This document shows, one piece after another, positions 1-7,654 of a stretch of DNA of 64,000 nt; the first letter of the stretch is position 1, and each line of letters opens with the position of its first letter. The stretch lies in the NCBI GenBank assembly GCA_963827335.1, contig CAWHAP010000021.1:1-64000 (forward strand), written 5' to 3'. The notes beneath the pieces were generated by a model, which was given only the letters and a program-made list of their open reading frames with translations, made no database searches and was not told the DNA's origin. Source of the DNA: DASQMT01 sp963827335. GTDB lineage: Bacteria > Actinomycetota > Thermoleophilia > Solirubrobacterales > Solirubrobacteraceae. The translations under genes and the position numbers were made by a program.

Positions 1-187
1 CGGTGTCGTCGAGCGCGAAGGCCGCCGCGCCCCGCTCCATCATCGCCACCGTCCACGTCGGGTGCGAGTGCGGCCGGTAGGCGTGCGTCACGAAGCTCGC
101 GTGCAGCGCCTCCACGCCCGCCAGGCCGGCGGGGCGGAAGTAGGTCGTGGCCTCACGGGGCGAGGCGCTCGGACCGCCAGCCGTCAC
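1..187 (-). CDS. AraC-family regulator, N-terminal fragment (runs off left edge)
   Basis: Only the first ~62 codons are in the window; the gene continues past base 1. The visible part reads as the start of an AraC-type sugar/ligand-binding cupin: about residues 33-47 give THAYRPHSHPTWTVA followed by MMERGAAAFALDD, the usual His-rich entry to that domain. The HTH half is not visible. The start is uncertain: a GTG at 187 overlaps the pdxH end by 35 nt, and an in-frame GTG at 115 would shorten the product by 24 residues. It is the last gene of a tightly overlapping minus-strand run (TPP enzyme, aldehyde dehydrogenase, pdxH), so it may regulate or simply be co-transcribed with it. Family call is from a short fragment. 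Confidence 0.6.
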   Translation of the reverse strand, partial: MTAGGPSASPREATTYFRPAGLAGVEALHASFVTHAYRPHSHPTWTVAMMERGAAAFALDDT

Positions 188-725
188 CCTCGCGACGGTA
201 CACGACGCGCTCGTGCAGCCGGTTGGGCCGGCCCTGCCAGAGCTCGACGGCGTCCGGGCGCAGCAGGTAACCGCCCCAGTGCGGCGGGCGCGGCACCGCG
301 TCCGGGTAGCGGTCGCCGACCTCGACCACGCGCCGCTCGAGCGTCGCGTGGTCCGGGATCGGCGCGCTCTGCTCCGACGCCCAGGCGCTGAGCTGGCTGC
401 CGCGGCCGCGGCCGGCGAAGTAGGCGTCGGACTCCTCCTCCGGCACCGGCTCGACGCGGCCCTCGAGCCGGATCTGGCGCTGCACGGCGTGCCAGTGGAT
501 CGTCACGGCCGCGAACGGGTTCTCTGCCAGCTCGCGCCCCTTGCGGCTCCTGCGGTTCGTGTAGAAGACGACGCCCCGGTCGTCGATTCCGCGGATCAGC
601 ACCATCCGCGCGGAGGGCCGGCCCTCCGCGCTCGCCGTGGCCAGCGCGGCCGCCTCGGGCTCCGGCACGCCCTCGGCGCGCGCGAGCTCGTACCACTCCC
701 GCACCGTGTCCAGCGGCGTGCTCAC
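153..725 (-). CDS. pdxH: Pyridoxamine 5'-phosphate oxidase
   Basis: Cytosolic FMN enzyme that oxidises pyridoxamine- or pyridoxine-5'-phosphate to pyridoxal 5'-phosphate. The 190-residue product has the flavin-binding stretch RMVLIRGIDDRGVVFYTN (about residues 39-56) followed by an SRKGREL segment, and the C-terminal PdxH signature ELWQGRPNRLHERVVY. The length is slightly short for the family (about 200-220). The GTG start at 725 overlaps the TGA of the upstream aldehyde dehydrogenase gene by 4 nt (GTGA), which fixes the start and implies translational coupling. Its presence beside a TPP-dependent enzyme and a semialdehyde dehydrogenase could supply PLP to an aminotransferase encoded elsewhere, but no such gene is seen here. 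Confidence 0.93.
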   Translation of the reverse strand: MSTPLDTVREWYELARAEGVPEPEAAALATASAEGRPSARMVLIRGIDDRGVVFYTNRRSRKGRELAENPFAAVTIHWHAVQRQIRLEGRVEPVPEEESDAYFAGRGRGSQLSAWASEQSAPIPDHATLERRVVEVGDRYPDAVPRPPHWGGYLLRPDAVELWQGRPNRLHERVVYRREGDGWRSERLAP

Positions 726-2191
726 ATCGCCATCGCCACGTACTTCGTCTCGAGGTACTCGTCGATGCCCTCCTTGCCGCCCTCGCGGCCGAAGCCGGAG
801 GCCTTCACGCCGCCGAACGGCGCCGCGGCGTTGGAGACCATGCCCTGGTTGAGGCCGACCATGCCGGTCTCGAGCCCCTCGATCACGCGGAACGCCCGCT
901 TGATGTCGGACGTGTAGACGTAGGCGACGAGCCCGTACTGGGTGTCGTTGGCGGCGGCGATCGCCGCCTCCTCGTCGTCGAACCCGATGACCGGGGCGAC
1001 GGGGCCGAAGATCTCCTCGCGCAGCAGGTCGGCGTCCGGGGTGACGCCGGCGAGCACGGTGGGGTCGTAGAAGTAGCCCGCGCCGTCGCGCTCCGTGCCG
1101 CCGACGACGGCCTGCGCGCCCTTGCCCAGGGCGTCGCGCACCAGCTCGGCGACCTTGTCGCGCTGGCTCGCGTCGATCAGCGGCCCGACCTTGACGTCGT
1201 CCTCCGTGCCGCGCCCGACCTTCATGGCGCCGAGCTTGGCCGCGAGCTTCTCGGCGAACTCCTCCTGCACGCGGCCGGCGACGTGGAAGCGGTTCGCGGC
1301 CGTGCAGGCCTCGCCCATGTTGCGCATCTTGGCGATCACGGCGCCCTCGACCGCGGCGTCGACGTCGGCGTCGGCGAAGACGAGGAACGGCGCGTTGCCG
1401 CCCAGCTCCATCGACGTGCGCAGCAGACCCTGCGCGGACTGCTCGACGAGCTTGCGCCCGACCTCCGTCGAGCCCGTGAACGTCAGCTTGCGCAGGCGCG
1501 GGTCGCCGATGATCGGCTTGGAGACCTCGCTCGAGGAGCGCGACGTGAGGACGCTCAGCACGCCCGCCGGCAGGCCGGCCTCCTCGAGGATCCTCGCCAG
1601 CGCGAGCATCGAGAGCGGCGTCTGCTGCGCCGGCTTGATGACCATCGTGCAGCCGGCCGCGATCGCCGGGCCGATCTTGCGCGTGCCCATCGCCATCGGG
1701 AAGTTCCACGGCGTGATCGCGTAGCACGGCCCGACGGGCTGGCGCATCGTGATCAGCCGCCCCTGGCCGTTCGGCGCGGTCGCGAAGCGCCCCTCGATCC
1801 GCACCGCCTCCTCGGCGAACCAGCGCAGGAACTCCGACGCGTAGGTCACCTCGGCCTTGGACTCCGCGACGGGCTTGCCCATCTCCAGCGTCATCAGCAG
1901 CGCGAGCTCGTCGGCGCGCGCGGTGATCGCCTCGAACGCCCGGCGCAGGATCTCCCCGCGCTCGCGCGGCGCGTGCGCCGCCCACTCGTGCTGGACCGCG
2001 CATGCGGCGTCCAGCGCCGCGGACGCGTCCTCGGGCGTCGCGTCGGCGATCTCCACGAGCGTCTCGCCCGTCGCCGGGTCCTCGACGCCGAGCGTGGCGC
2101 CGCCCGAGGCGTCGCGCCACTCCCCGCCGACGAACAGCTGGTGCGGGACGGCCTCGAGGACGGCCTGCTCCTGGGATGCGGTGATGCTCAT
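722..2191 (-). CDS. gabD: NAD(P)-dependent succinate-semialdehyde dehydrogenase (ALDH family)
   Basis: The 489-residue protein is a full-length aldehyde dehydrogenase. It shows the cofactor region PWNFPMAMGTRKIGPAIAAG, the KPAQQTPLS loop, the TGSTEVG Rossmann turn, the general-base Glu in MELGGNAPF, the catalytic Cys in GEACTAANRF, and the late EIFGPVAPV motif. It resembles the GabD group, which oxidises succinate semialdehyde to succinate in GABA/polyamine breakdown; substrate is inferred from similarity of motifs, not proven. The ATG start overlaps the TGA of the upstream TPP enzyme by 4 nt and its own TGA overlaps pdxH, so all are one transcript. The pairing with an acetolactate-synthase-like enzyme suggests 2-oxoacid decarboxylation feeding an aldehyde to this enzyme. 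Confidence 0.88.
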   Translation of the reverse strand: MSITASQEQAVLEAVPHQLFVGGEWRDASGGATLGVEDPATGETLVEIADATPEDASAALDAACAVQHEWAAHAPRERGEILRRAFEAITARADELALLMTLEMGKPVAESKAEVTYASEFLRWFAEEAVRIEGRFATAPNGQGRLITMRQPVGPCYAITPWNFPMAMGTRKIGPAIAAGCTMVIKPAQQTPLSMLALARILEEAGLPAGVLSVLTSRSSSEVSKPIIGDPRLRKLTFTGSTEVGRKLVEQSAQGLLRTSMELGGNAPFLVFADADVDAAVEGAVIAKMRNMGEACTAANRFHVAGRVQEEFAEKLAAKLGAMKVGRGTEDDVKVGPLIDASQRDKVAELVRDALGKGAQAVVGGTERDGAGYFYDPTVLAGVTPDADLLREEIFGPVAPVIGFDDEEAAIAAANDTQYGLVAYVYTSDIKRAFRVIEGLETGMVGLNQGMVSNAAAPFGGVKASGFGREGGKEGIDEYLETKYVAMAM

Positions 2192-3834
2192 GCGGCGACG
2201 GTCTCCGTTCCGAGTTCATGTGAGATGGCGACGTCCAGCGAGTAGTCGATCGGCAGCACGATCAGCGACGGGACGTCGAGGTCGAGGGCGCGGCGCAGCG
2301 TGGGGCCGAAGTCGTCGACCGCCTCGATGCGCCAGGCCGGCATGCCGAACGCGGCCGCGAGGCCGACGAAGTCCGGGTTGGTGAAGTCCGTCCCGAAATG
2401 GCGGCCGAACTTCTTGTCCTGCTTCCACACGATCGAGCCGTACTGGCGGTTCTCCCAGATCACGTTGACGATCGGGGTGCGGAGCCGCACGGCGGTCTCG
2501 AGCTCCTGCACGTTCATGAGGAAGCCGCCGTCGCCGTTGACGGTGACGACCTTGCGCTCCGGGTGCACGAGCTTGGCGGCGATCGCCGTCGGCAGCGCGA
2601 CGCCCATGCCGGCCAGGCCGTTGGCGATCATCACCGTGTCGGGCTCGTGGGCGGGGAACATGCGGGCGATCCACAGCTTGTGGAGCCCGACGTCGGAGAT
2701 CAGCATGTCCTCCCGGCCGAGCGCCTGGCGGATCTCCCACAGCGCGCGCGGCGGGCGGACCGGGAAGGCGTCGTCGCCGCGGCCGGCCTCGAAGCGCCCG
2801 AGGATCAGGTCGTTGAGGCGCGAGTGCCGCAGGGCCCAGCCGCCGTCGCGCAGCTCCTCGGCCAGGCGCGAGAGGATGTGGTAGATGTCGCCGACGAGGT
2901 CGACCTCGGTCATGAAGTGCTCGTCGACCTCGGCCGAGACCGTGTCGATGCAGACGATCTTCTTGTCGCCGTGCGGGTTCCAGTGCTTCGGCGCGTGCTC
3001 GACGAGGTCGTAGCCGACGGTGATCACGACGTCCGCGTCCTCGAACCCCGCGAGCGTGTAGTCGCGCGACTGCAGCCCGACGGTGCCGAGCGCCCGCGGG
3101 TCCTCGTAGTCGAGGAGGCCCTTGCCCATGAACGTCTCGGCGACGCCGATCCCGGTCGCGCGGGCGAACTCGCGCAGCGCGGCCGCGGCGCCGACGCGCG
3201 CCACGCCGTTGCCGGCGAGCACGATCGGGTTGGACGCGCTGCGGATCACCTCGGTCGCCTCCAGCAGCTCGCGGCCGCTGGGCTCCGGGCGGCGCACGCG
3301 CACCTGCGCCGGCAGCGGCGCGGCGTCGACCATGTCGGCCATCACGTCCTCGGGCAGCTCGATGTGCGTCGGGCCGGGCTTCTGCGCCTGCGCCACCTTG
3401 AAGGCCTTGCGCACGACCTCGGGGATCACCCGGGAGGACTGCAGGCGCACGTTCCACTTCGTCACCGGCTTGAACATGGAGACGACGTCGATGTGCTGGT
3501 GGGACTCCTTGTGCATCCGCTCGAGGTCCGCCTGCCCGGTCAGGGCGACGAGCGGCGAGCGGTCCAGGAACGCGTCGGCGACGCCGGTGATGAGGTTCGT
3601 CGCGCCCGGCCCGAGCGTGCCGAGGCACACGCCGGCGCGCCGCGTGAGGCGGCCGTACATGTCGGCCATGTAGGCGCCGCCCTGCTCGTGGCGCACGGGG
3701 ATGAAGGTGATCGACGACCGCTCGAGCGACTCGTTGAGGTCCAGCGTCTCCTCTCCGGGGATCCCGAAGACGTGCTTGACCCCCTCGGCCTCGAGGCACT
3801 CCACGAACAGATCAGACGCCCTGCGCTCCGCCAC
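2188..3834 (-). CDS. Acetolactate synthase-like thiamine-diphosphate enzyme
   Basis: A member of the acetolactate synthase / pyruvate oxidase / benzoylformate decarboxylase superfamily. The order is N-terminal PYR domain with the cofactor-activating Glu in RHEQGGAYMADMYGR, a central domain, then the PP domain with the ThDP/Mg motif starting NGDGGFLMNVQEL and ending ENRQYG. With the GTG at 3834 the product is 548 residues; an in-frame TTG at 3855 would add seven basic residues. GTG is preferred because an AGGGAG lies just upstream, although spacing is short. No small regulatory subunit or ilvC is nearby, so a catabolic AlsS-like or 2-oxoacid decarboxylase role is more likely than valine synthesis. 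It overlaps the downstream dehydrogenase by 4 nt. Confidence 0.85.
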   Translation of the reverse strand: MAERRASDLFVECLEAEGVKHVFGIPGEETLDLNESLERSSITFIPVRHEQGGAYMADMYGRLTRRAGVCLGTLGPGATNLITGVADAFLDRSPLVALTGQADLERMHKESHQHIDVVSMFKPVTKWNVRLQSSRVIPEVVRKAFKVAQAQKPGPTHIELPEDVMADMVDAAPLPAQVRVRRPEPSGRELLEATEVIRSASNPIVLAGNGVARVGAAAALREFARATGIGVAETFMGKGLLDYEDPRALGTVGLQSRDYTLAGFEDADVVITVGYDLVEHAPKHWNPHGDKKIVCIDTVSAEVDEHFMTEVDLVGDIYHILSRLAEELRDGGWALRHSRLNDLILGRFEAGRGDDAFPVRPPRALWEIRQALGREDMLISDVGLHKLWIARMFPAHEPDTVMIANGLAGMGVALPTAIAAKLVHPERKVVTVNGDGGFLMNVQELETAVRLRTPIVNVIWENRQYGSIVWKQDKKFGRHFGTDFTNPDFVGLAAAFGMPAWRIEAVDDFGPTLRRALDLDVPSLIVLPIDYSLDVAISHELGTETVAA

Positions 3835-3906
3835 GGCTCCCTTTCGCTTGCGCAACTTCCCGCCGGTCCGGGTGTCCGGCTACCTTAGGGACGTTCCCGG
3901 CCCACC

Positions 3907-5322
3907 ATGACTCGGAACCTCAGCACGATCGCCATCACCCTCGCCGTCGCAGGCGGGCTCGCCGCACCTGCCGATGCGGCCAAGCGCTTCACGATCCGCG
4001 GGGCGGGCTTCGGCCACGGCGTGGGCATGAGCCAGTACGGCGCCATGGGCTACGCGTCCCACGGCTGGGACTACAAGCGGATCCTCGCCCACTACTACAC
4101 GGGCACGGCGCTCGGCACGCTCGACCAGCCGCGCGAGGTGCGCGTCCTGCTGCAGTCCACGAGCGGCAGCGCGTCGTTCTCCGGCGCCACGCGGGCCGGC
4201 GGCAGACCGCTCTCGCCGAACAAGACCTACGTCGTGCGCGGGCGGGCCGGCGGCCAGGTGCAGCTGACGAGCCGGAGCGGGCGCGTGCTCGCCACCGTCC
4301 CGGCGCCGCTGCGCGCGACCGGGCAGCAGCCGCTCACGCTCAAGGGGCGCGCCGGCAACGGGCGCGTGAACGGGACCTACCGCGGCGCGCTCGAGTTCCG
4401 CGCCGGCACGTTCGGCGGGATCAACGCGATCAACGCCGTCGACGTCGACGACTACGTCCAGGGCGTCGTGCCGCTCGAGTCGCCGTCCTCGTGGCCGATC
4501 GAGGCGCTCAAGGCCCAGGCCGTCGCGGCGCGCACCTACGCGCTCACGACGACGAAGGGCGGCGACGGCTTCGACCACTACCCCGACACGCGCTCGCAGG
4601 TCTACGGCGGCGCGGCCGTCGAGGTCGCGTCCACGAACGAGGCGACCCAGGCGACCGCCGACCAGCTCGTCATCTACCAGGGGCGCCCCGTCGCCACGTA
4701 CTTCTTCTCCACCTCCGGCGGGCGCACCGAGGACGTCGAGAACACGTCGCTGGGCGACACGCCGCAGCCGTGGCTCAAGTCGGTCGTCGACGAGTTCGAC
4801 AGCGTGTCCCCGCGCCACCGCTGGGGCCCGATCCGCATGAGCTACGCGAGCGCCCGCGCCAGGCTCGGCTCGCTGGTGCGCGGGCGCTTCAAGGGGATCA
4901 AGGTCGTCACGCGCGGCCGCTCGCCGCGGATCGTCGCCGCCGACGTGGTCGGATCGCGCGGCCGCACCCGGGTGACGGGCGCGACGCTGCGCGCCGAGTT
5001 CGGCCTCTACGACACGTGGGCCTACTTCACGTCGATCAGGACGCGCAAGGCGCCCAGGCCGCTGCCGCCCGGCGACGGCGACGGGGGCACCGAGGCGCCG
5101 CTGATCGCGCGGGCGCCGAAGATCGCCGCGCTCGCGGGCAGCGTCATCCCCGCCCGCCGCGGCGACGCGATCACGGTCCAGCGGCGCGTCGGCGGCACGT
5201 GGATCGTCGCCGGCACGGCCACGGCCCGCCGCGGCGGCCGCTACCGCTACGGCGTCACCGCCCCGGGCCTGTACCGCGTCCGCCACAGGGGCGACGCGGG
5301 CCCAGCCGTCCGCATCCGCTAG
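3907..5322 (+). CDS. Secreted SpoIID/LytB-domain protein
   Basis: 471 residues with a signal peptide (hydrophobic 7-24, likely cleavage after PADA at 22-25). The mature N-terminus carries the GFGHGVGMSQYGA motif and an ILAHYYTGT segment, followed by the SpoIID/LytB core: VDDYVQGVVPLE, PIEALKAQAVAARTYAL, and the STSGGRTEDVEN catalytic-type motif. In the SpoIID family these residues act in lytic transglycosylation of denuded peptidoglycan; in LytB they enhance amidases. The motif order, with GHGVGMSQ ahead of the core, is typical of actinobacterial members. The C-terminus (about 400-471) looks like a small beta-rich domain. Probably acts in the wall. It converges on the MaoC gene and shares a CTAG stop with it. 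Confidence 0.88.
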   Translation: MTRNLSTIAITLAVAGGLAAPADAAKRFTIRGAGFGHGVGMSQYGAMGYASHGWDYKRILAHYYTGTALGTLDQPREVRVLLQSTSGSASFSGATRAGGRPLSPNKTYVVRGRAGGQVQLTSRSGRVLATVPAPLRATGQQPLTLKGRAGNGRVNGTYRGALEFRAGTFGGINAINAVDVDDYVQGVVPLESPSSWPIEALKAQAVAARTYALTTTKGGDGFDHYPDTRSQVYGGAAVEVASTNEATQATADQLVIYQGRPVATYFFSTSGGRTEDVENTSLGDTPQPWLKSVVDEFDSVSPRHRWGPIRMSYASARARLGSLVRGRFKGIKVVTRGRSPRIVAADVVGSRGRTRVTGATLRAEFGLYDTWAYFTSIRTRKAPRPLPPGDGDGGTEAPLIARAPKIAALAGSVIPARRGDAITVQRRVGGTWIVAGTATARRGGRYRYGVTAPGLYRVRHRGDAGPAVRIR

Positions 5323-5777
5323 GTAGCCTCATACACCCGGGCGATCTCGTCCGCGACGCAGACGGGCTTGTCGCCGCCCTCGACCTCGAAAGTGGCCTGG
5401 ACGGTCATCTGCGCCCCGCCGGGGACCTCGGACACCTCGGTGAGCTTCGCGTGCAGGCGCACGCGCTTGCCGACGGGCAGCGGCGCCGGGAACCGGACCT
5501 TGTTGAGGCCGTAGTTGATCGCGAACGCGAAGCCCTCGAGCGCGAAGACCTGCTCGGTCAGCATCGGCGCGAGCGAGAGCGTGTAGTAGCCGTGGGCGAT
5601 CGTGCCGCCGAACGGCGTCTGCTTCGCGCGCTCGACGTCGACGTGGATCCACTGGTGGTCGCCGGTGACGTCGGCGAACGTGTCGATCGCCTGCTGGGTG
5701 ACCTCGTGCCAGTCGGAGGTGCCGAGGTCCTGGCCCTCGGCGTCCTTGAGCTCTGCGAGTCCGGTGATCGTGCGCAT
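5319..5777 (-). CDS. MaoC-family (R)-specific enoyl-CoA hydratase
   Basis: A 152-residue single hot-dog-fold protein. It contains the hydratase-2 motif ADVTGDHQWIHVDVERA with the catalytic Asp and His, then TPFGGTIAHGYYTLSL, the hallmark of MaoC/PhaJ-like enzymes that hydrate trans-2-enoyl-CoA to (R)-3-hydroxyacyl-CoA. The length matches the short bacterial group. ATG at 5777 is the natural start; 26 nt separate it from the divergent exonuclease gene at 5804, so both promoters must overlap this short gap. No beta-oxidation or PHA genes are adjacent, so the physiological substrate cannot be named. Confidence 0.9.
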   Translation of the reverse strand: MRTITGLAELKDAEGQDLGTSDWHEVTQQAIDTFADVTGDHQWIHVDVERAKQTPFGGTIAHGYYTLSLAPMLTEQVFALEGFAFAINYGLNKVRFPAPLPVGKRVRLHAKLTEVSEVPGGAQMTVQATFEVEGGDKPVCVADEIARVYEAT

Positions 5778-5803
5778 GGGCGCGGACCCTATCCTCCGCG
5801 GTC

Positions 5804-6655
5804 ATGCCGCAACCCCTGTTGCTCGCCGACACGCCCCACCTGCTCTACCGCGCGTTCTTCGCGCTGCCGGACACCATCACCGGCACCGACGGCCGGCCGG
5901 TCAACGCGCTGCTCGGCTCGGTCAACCAGCTGCTGTGGTGCGTGGACCGCTACGCGCCGCGCGCGGTCGTGTGCTGCTTCGGACAGGAGTCGGCCACGTA
6001 CCGGACCGACCTCTACCCGCCGTACCACGCGCACCGGCCGCCGATGCCGGACCCGCTCGCCGACCAGTGGGAGCGCGCGCCGGCCTTCTACGAGGCGCTC
6101 GGGTTCACCGTGACCGGGCATGACGACCTCGAGGCCGACGACCTGATGTACGCCTACGCCAAGGCCGAGGTGGCGGCGGGCGGCGCCGCGCAGATCCTCA
6201 CGGGCGACCGCGACATGTTCCAGTGCGCCGGGGACGGGATCACCATCCTGCTCCAGCGCGCGCGCCAGGAGGGCCCCGACGAGATGGGCGCCGCGGAGGT
6301 CGAGGAGCGCTACGGCATCCCGCCCGCGGCCGTGCCGGACTTCATCGCCCTGCGCGGGGACCCGTCGGACGGGCTGCCGGGCGCCAAGGGCATCGGCGAG
6401 AAGACCGCCGCGGACCTGCTGCGCCGCCACGGCACGCTCGAGGCGGCGATCGCCGGCGCGGTGCGCGAGAAGCCGTCGGTGCGGCGCGCGCTGATCGAGC
6501 AGGCGGACGAGCTGCGCGGCTTCAAGGACATCGCGACGCTGCGCGACGCCGACGTGGAGCGCCCGCCGGACCGGCCGCTCGATCGCGAGGGCGGCGCGGC
6601 CGCCGCGCGCGAGCTCGGGATGGAGCGGCTCGCGGTCCGGCTCGAGGAGGGCTAG
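5804..6655 (+). CDS. Stand-alone 5'-3' exonuclease (FEN/PolA exo-domain type)
   Basis: The 283-residue protein corresponds to the N-terminal 5' nuclease domain of DNA polymerase I without a polymerase domain. Metal-binding acidic clusters are visible: LLLADTPHLLYRAFFA at the start, the arch region with ESATYRTDLYPPYHAHR, DDLEADDLMYAYA, LTGDRDMFQC, and the helix-hairpin-helix RGDPSDGLPGAKGIGEKTAADLL, which binds DNA behind the flap. It would cleave RNA primers or 5' flaps. The TAG stop is the first bases of a dispersed hairpin element that fills the gap to the converging GGDEF gene. Confidence 0.93.
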   Translation: MPQPLLLADTPHLLYRAFFALPDTITGTDGRPVNALLGSVNQLLWCVDRYAPRAVVCCFGQESATYRTDLYPPYHAHRPPMPDPLADQWERAPAFYEALGFTVTGHDDLEADDLMYAYAKAEVAAGGAAQILTGDRDMFQCAGDGITILLQRARQEGPDEMGAAEVEERYGIPPAAVPDFIALRGDPSDGLPGAKGIGEKTAADLLRRHGTLEAAIAGAVREKPSVRRALIEQADELRGFKDIATLRDADVERPPDRPLDREGGAAAARELGMERLAVRLEEG

Positions 6656-6735
6656 AGCGAAGCGGTCACTGACGGCCGGATGCCGTCAGACCGGGTCAGA
6701 TCTGCGGGCCGGATGCCCGCAGGGGCACTACTTTT
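6652..6735 (+). repeat. Dispersed double-hairpin element, copy 1
   Basis: Starts in the TAG stop of the exonuclease gene with TAGAGCGAAGCGGTC. Two perfect 8-bp hairpins follow, both with the pentaloop CGGAT: CTGACGGC/GCCGTCAG at 6669-6689 and CTGCGGGC/GCCCGCAG at 6702-6722. The tail GCACTACTTTT contains the TAG stop of the converging minus-strand gene. Related sequence occurs at 9246, 9950 (inverted) and 62525. Seen directly. A terminator or a REP-like mobile palindrome are both possible roles. Confidence 0.8.
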
Positions 6736-7633
6736 CGGGACGCACGGTTCCGCGGCCGGCGTCCTTGGCCTGGTAGACGGAGCGGTCGGCGCGCGCGAGC
6801 AGGTCGCCCGGCGTGTCGCCGGACCAGTGCGCCCAGCCGACGGAGACGGTGACCGGGACGGACGCGCCCTCGACCTCGAAGGGCGCTTCCGCGACGGCGG
6901 CGCGCAGCCGCTCGGCGGCGCGCAGCGCCCCGTCGCGGTCGGTGTCGGGCAGGATGGCCACGAACTCGTCGCCGCCCCAGCGGGCCACGCGGTCGCCGCC
7001 GCGGACCGCGTCGCCCAGCCGCCGCGCGACCTCCGCGAGGACCGCGTCGCCGGCGGCGTGGCCGTGGCCGTCGTTGATCCGCTTGAAATGGTCGACGTCG
7101 ACCCGGGCGAGCGCCAGCGCGTGGCCGTGGCGTACGGCGAGGGCCACCGCGCGCTCGAGCTCGAGCGTCCCGGCGCGCCGGTTCGGCAGCCCGGTCAGGT
7201 CGTCGGTCAGCGCCTGCGCGGCGAGCCGCCGGTTCGCGTCGAGCAGCGCGTCGTGCAGCGACTTGACGCGCAGCGCGGCGGCCACGCGCGCGTCCAGCTC
7301 GGCGGGGTCGAACGGCTCGACCAGGTAGTCGTGGGCGCCGCGGTGCAGCGCATCGACCAGCTCGCCGCGGTCGCGGTCGTCGGTGAGCATGATCACCGGG
7401 ACCGCCGCCAGCCCGTCGTCGGCCCGCAGCCGGTCGAGCACCTCCATGCCGCCGAGGCCGGGCAGCCGGTGGTCGAGCAGGATCGCGTCCGGCCGGCGCT
7501 CGGCCACGCGGGCCAGGACGGCCTCGCCGTCCGCAGCCGCCGCGACGTCGTAGCCGCGCTCGCCGAGCTGGCGCACGAGGACCTCGCGGATCGTGTCCGA
7601 GCCTTCCGCGACGAGGACGAGGGAAGCGCGCAT
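6728..7633 (-). CDS. Response regulator with GGDEF diguanylate cyclase domain
   Basis: 301 residues: receiver domain (1-118) followed by a GGDEF domain (about 140-298). The phospho-acceptor is Asp54 in ILLDHRLPG. The cyclase has DVDHFKRINDGHGH, the active-site GGDEF at 220-224, and an RxxD inhibitory site (RGGD, 211-214) five residues before it, so it should make c-di-GMP with product feedback. Odd points: the conserved lysine of receivers is Glu106 (VEPFDP in place of KPF), and the acidic pair near the N-terminus is degraded (AEG). Phosphorylation control may therefore be altered. It lies 21 nt downstream of ychF, in the same direction. Confidence 0.92.
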   Translation of the reverse strand: MRASLVLVAEGSDTIREVLVRQLGERGYDVAAAADGEAVLARVAERRPDAILLDHRLPGLGGMEVLDRLRADDGLAAVPVIMLTDDRDRGELVDALHRGAHDYLVEPFDPAELDARVAAALRVKSLHDALLDANRRLAAQALTDDLTGLPNRRAGTLELERAVALAVRHGHALALARVDVDHFKRINDGHGHAAGDAVLAEVARRLGDAVRGGDRVARWGGDEFVAILPDTDRDGALRAAERLRAAVAEAPFEVEGASVPVTVSVGWAHWSGDTPGDLLARADRSVYQAKDAGRGTVRPEK

Positions 7634-7654
7634 CTTCCCCTCGTGTAACGGCTG

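Noticed and set aside
2188..3834. Biosynthetic acetolactate synthase (IlvB) of the valine pathway
   Set aside because: No ilvN regulatory subunit, ilvC or leu genes nearby, and operon partners are catabolic; a catabolic or decarboxylase role fits better.
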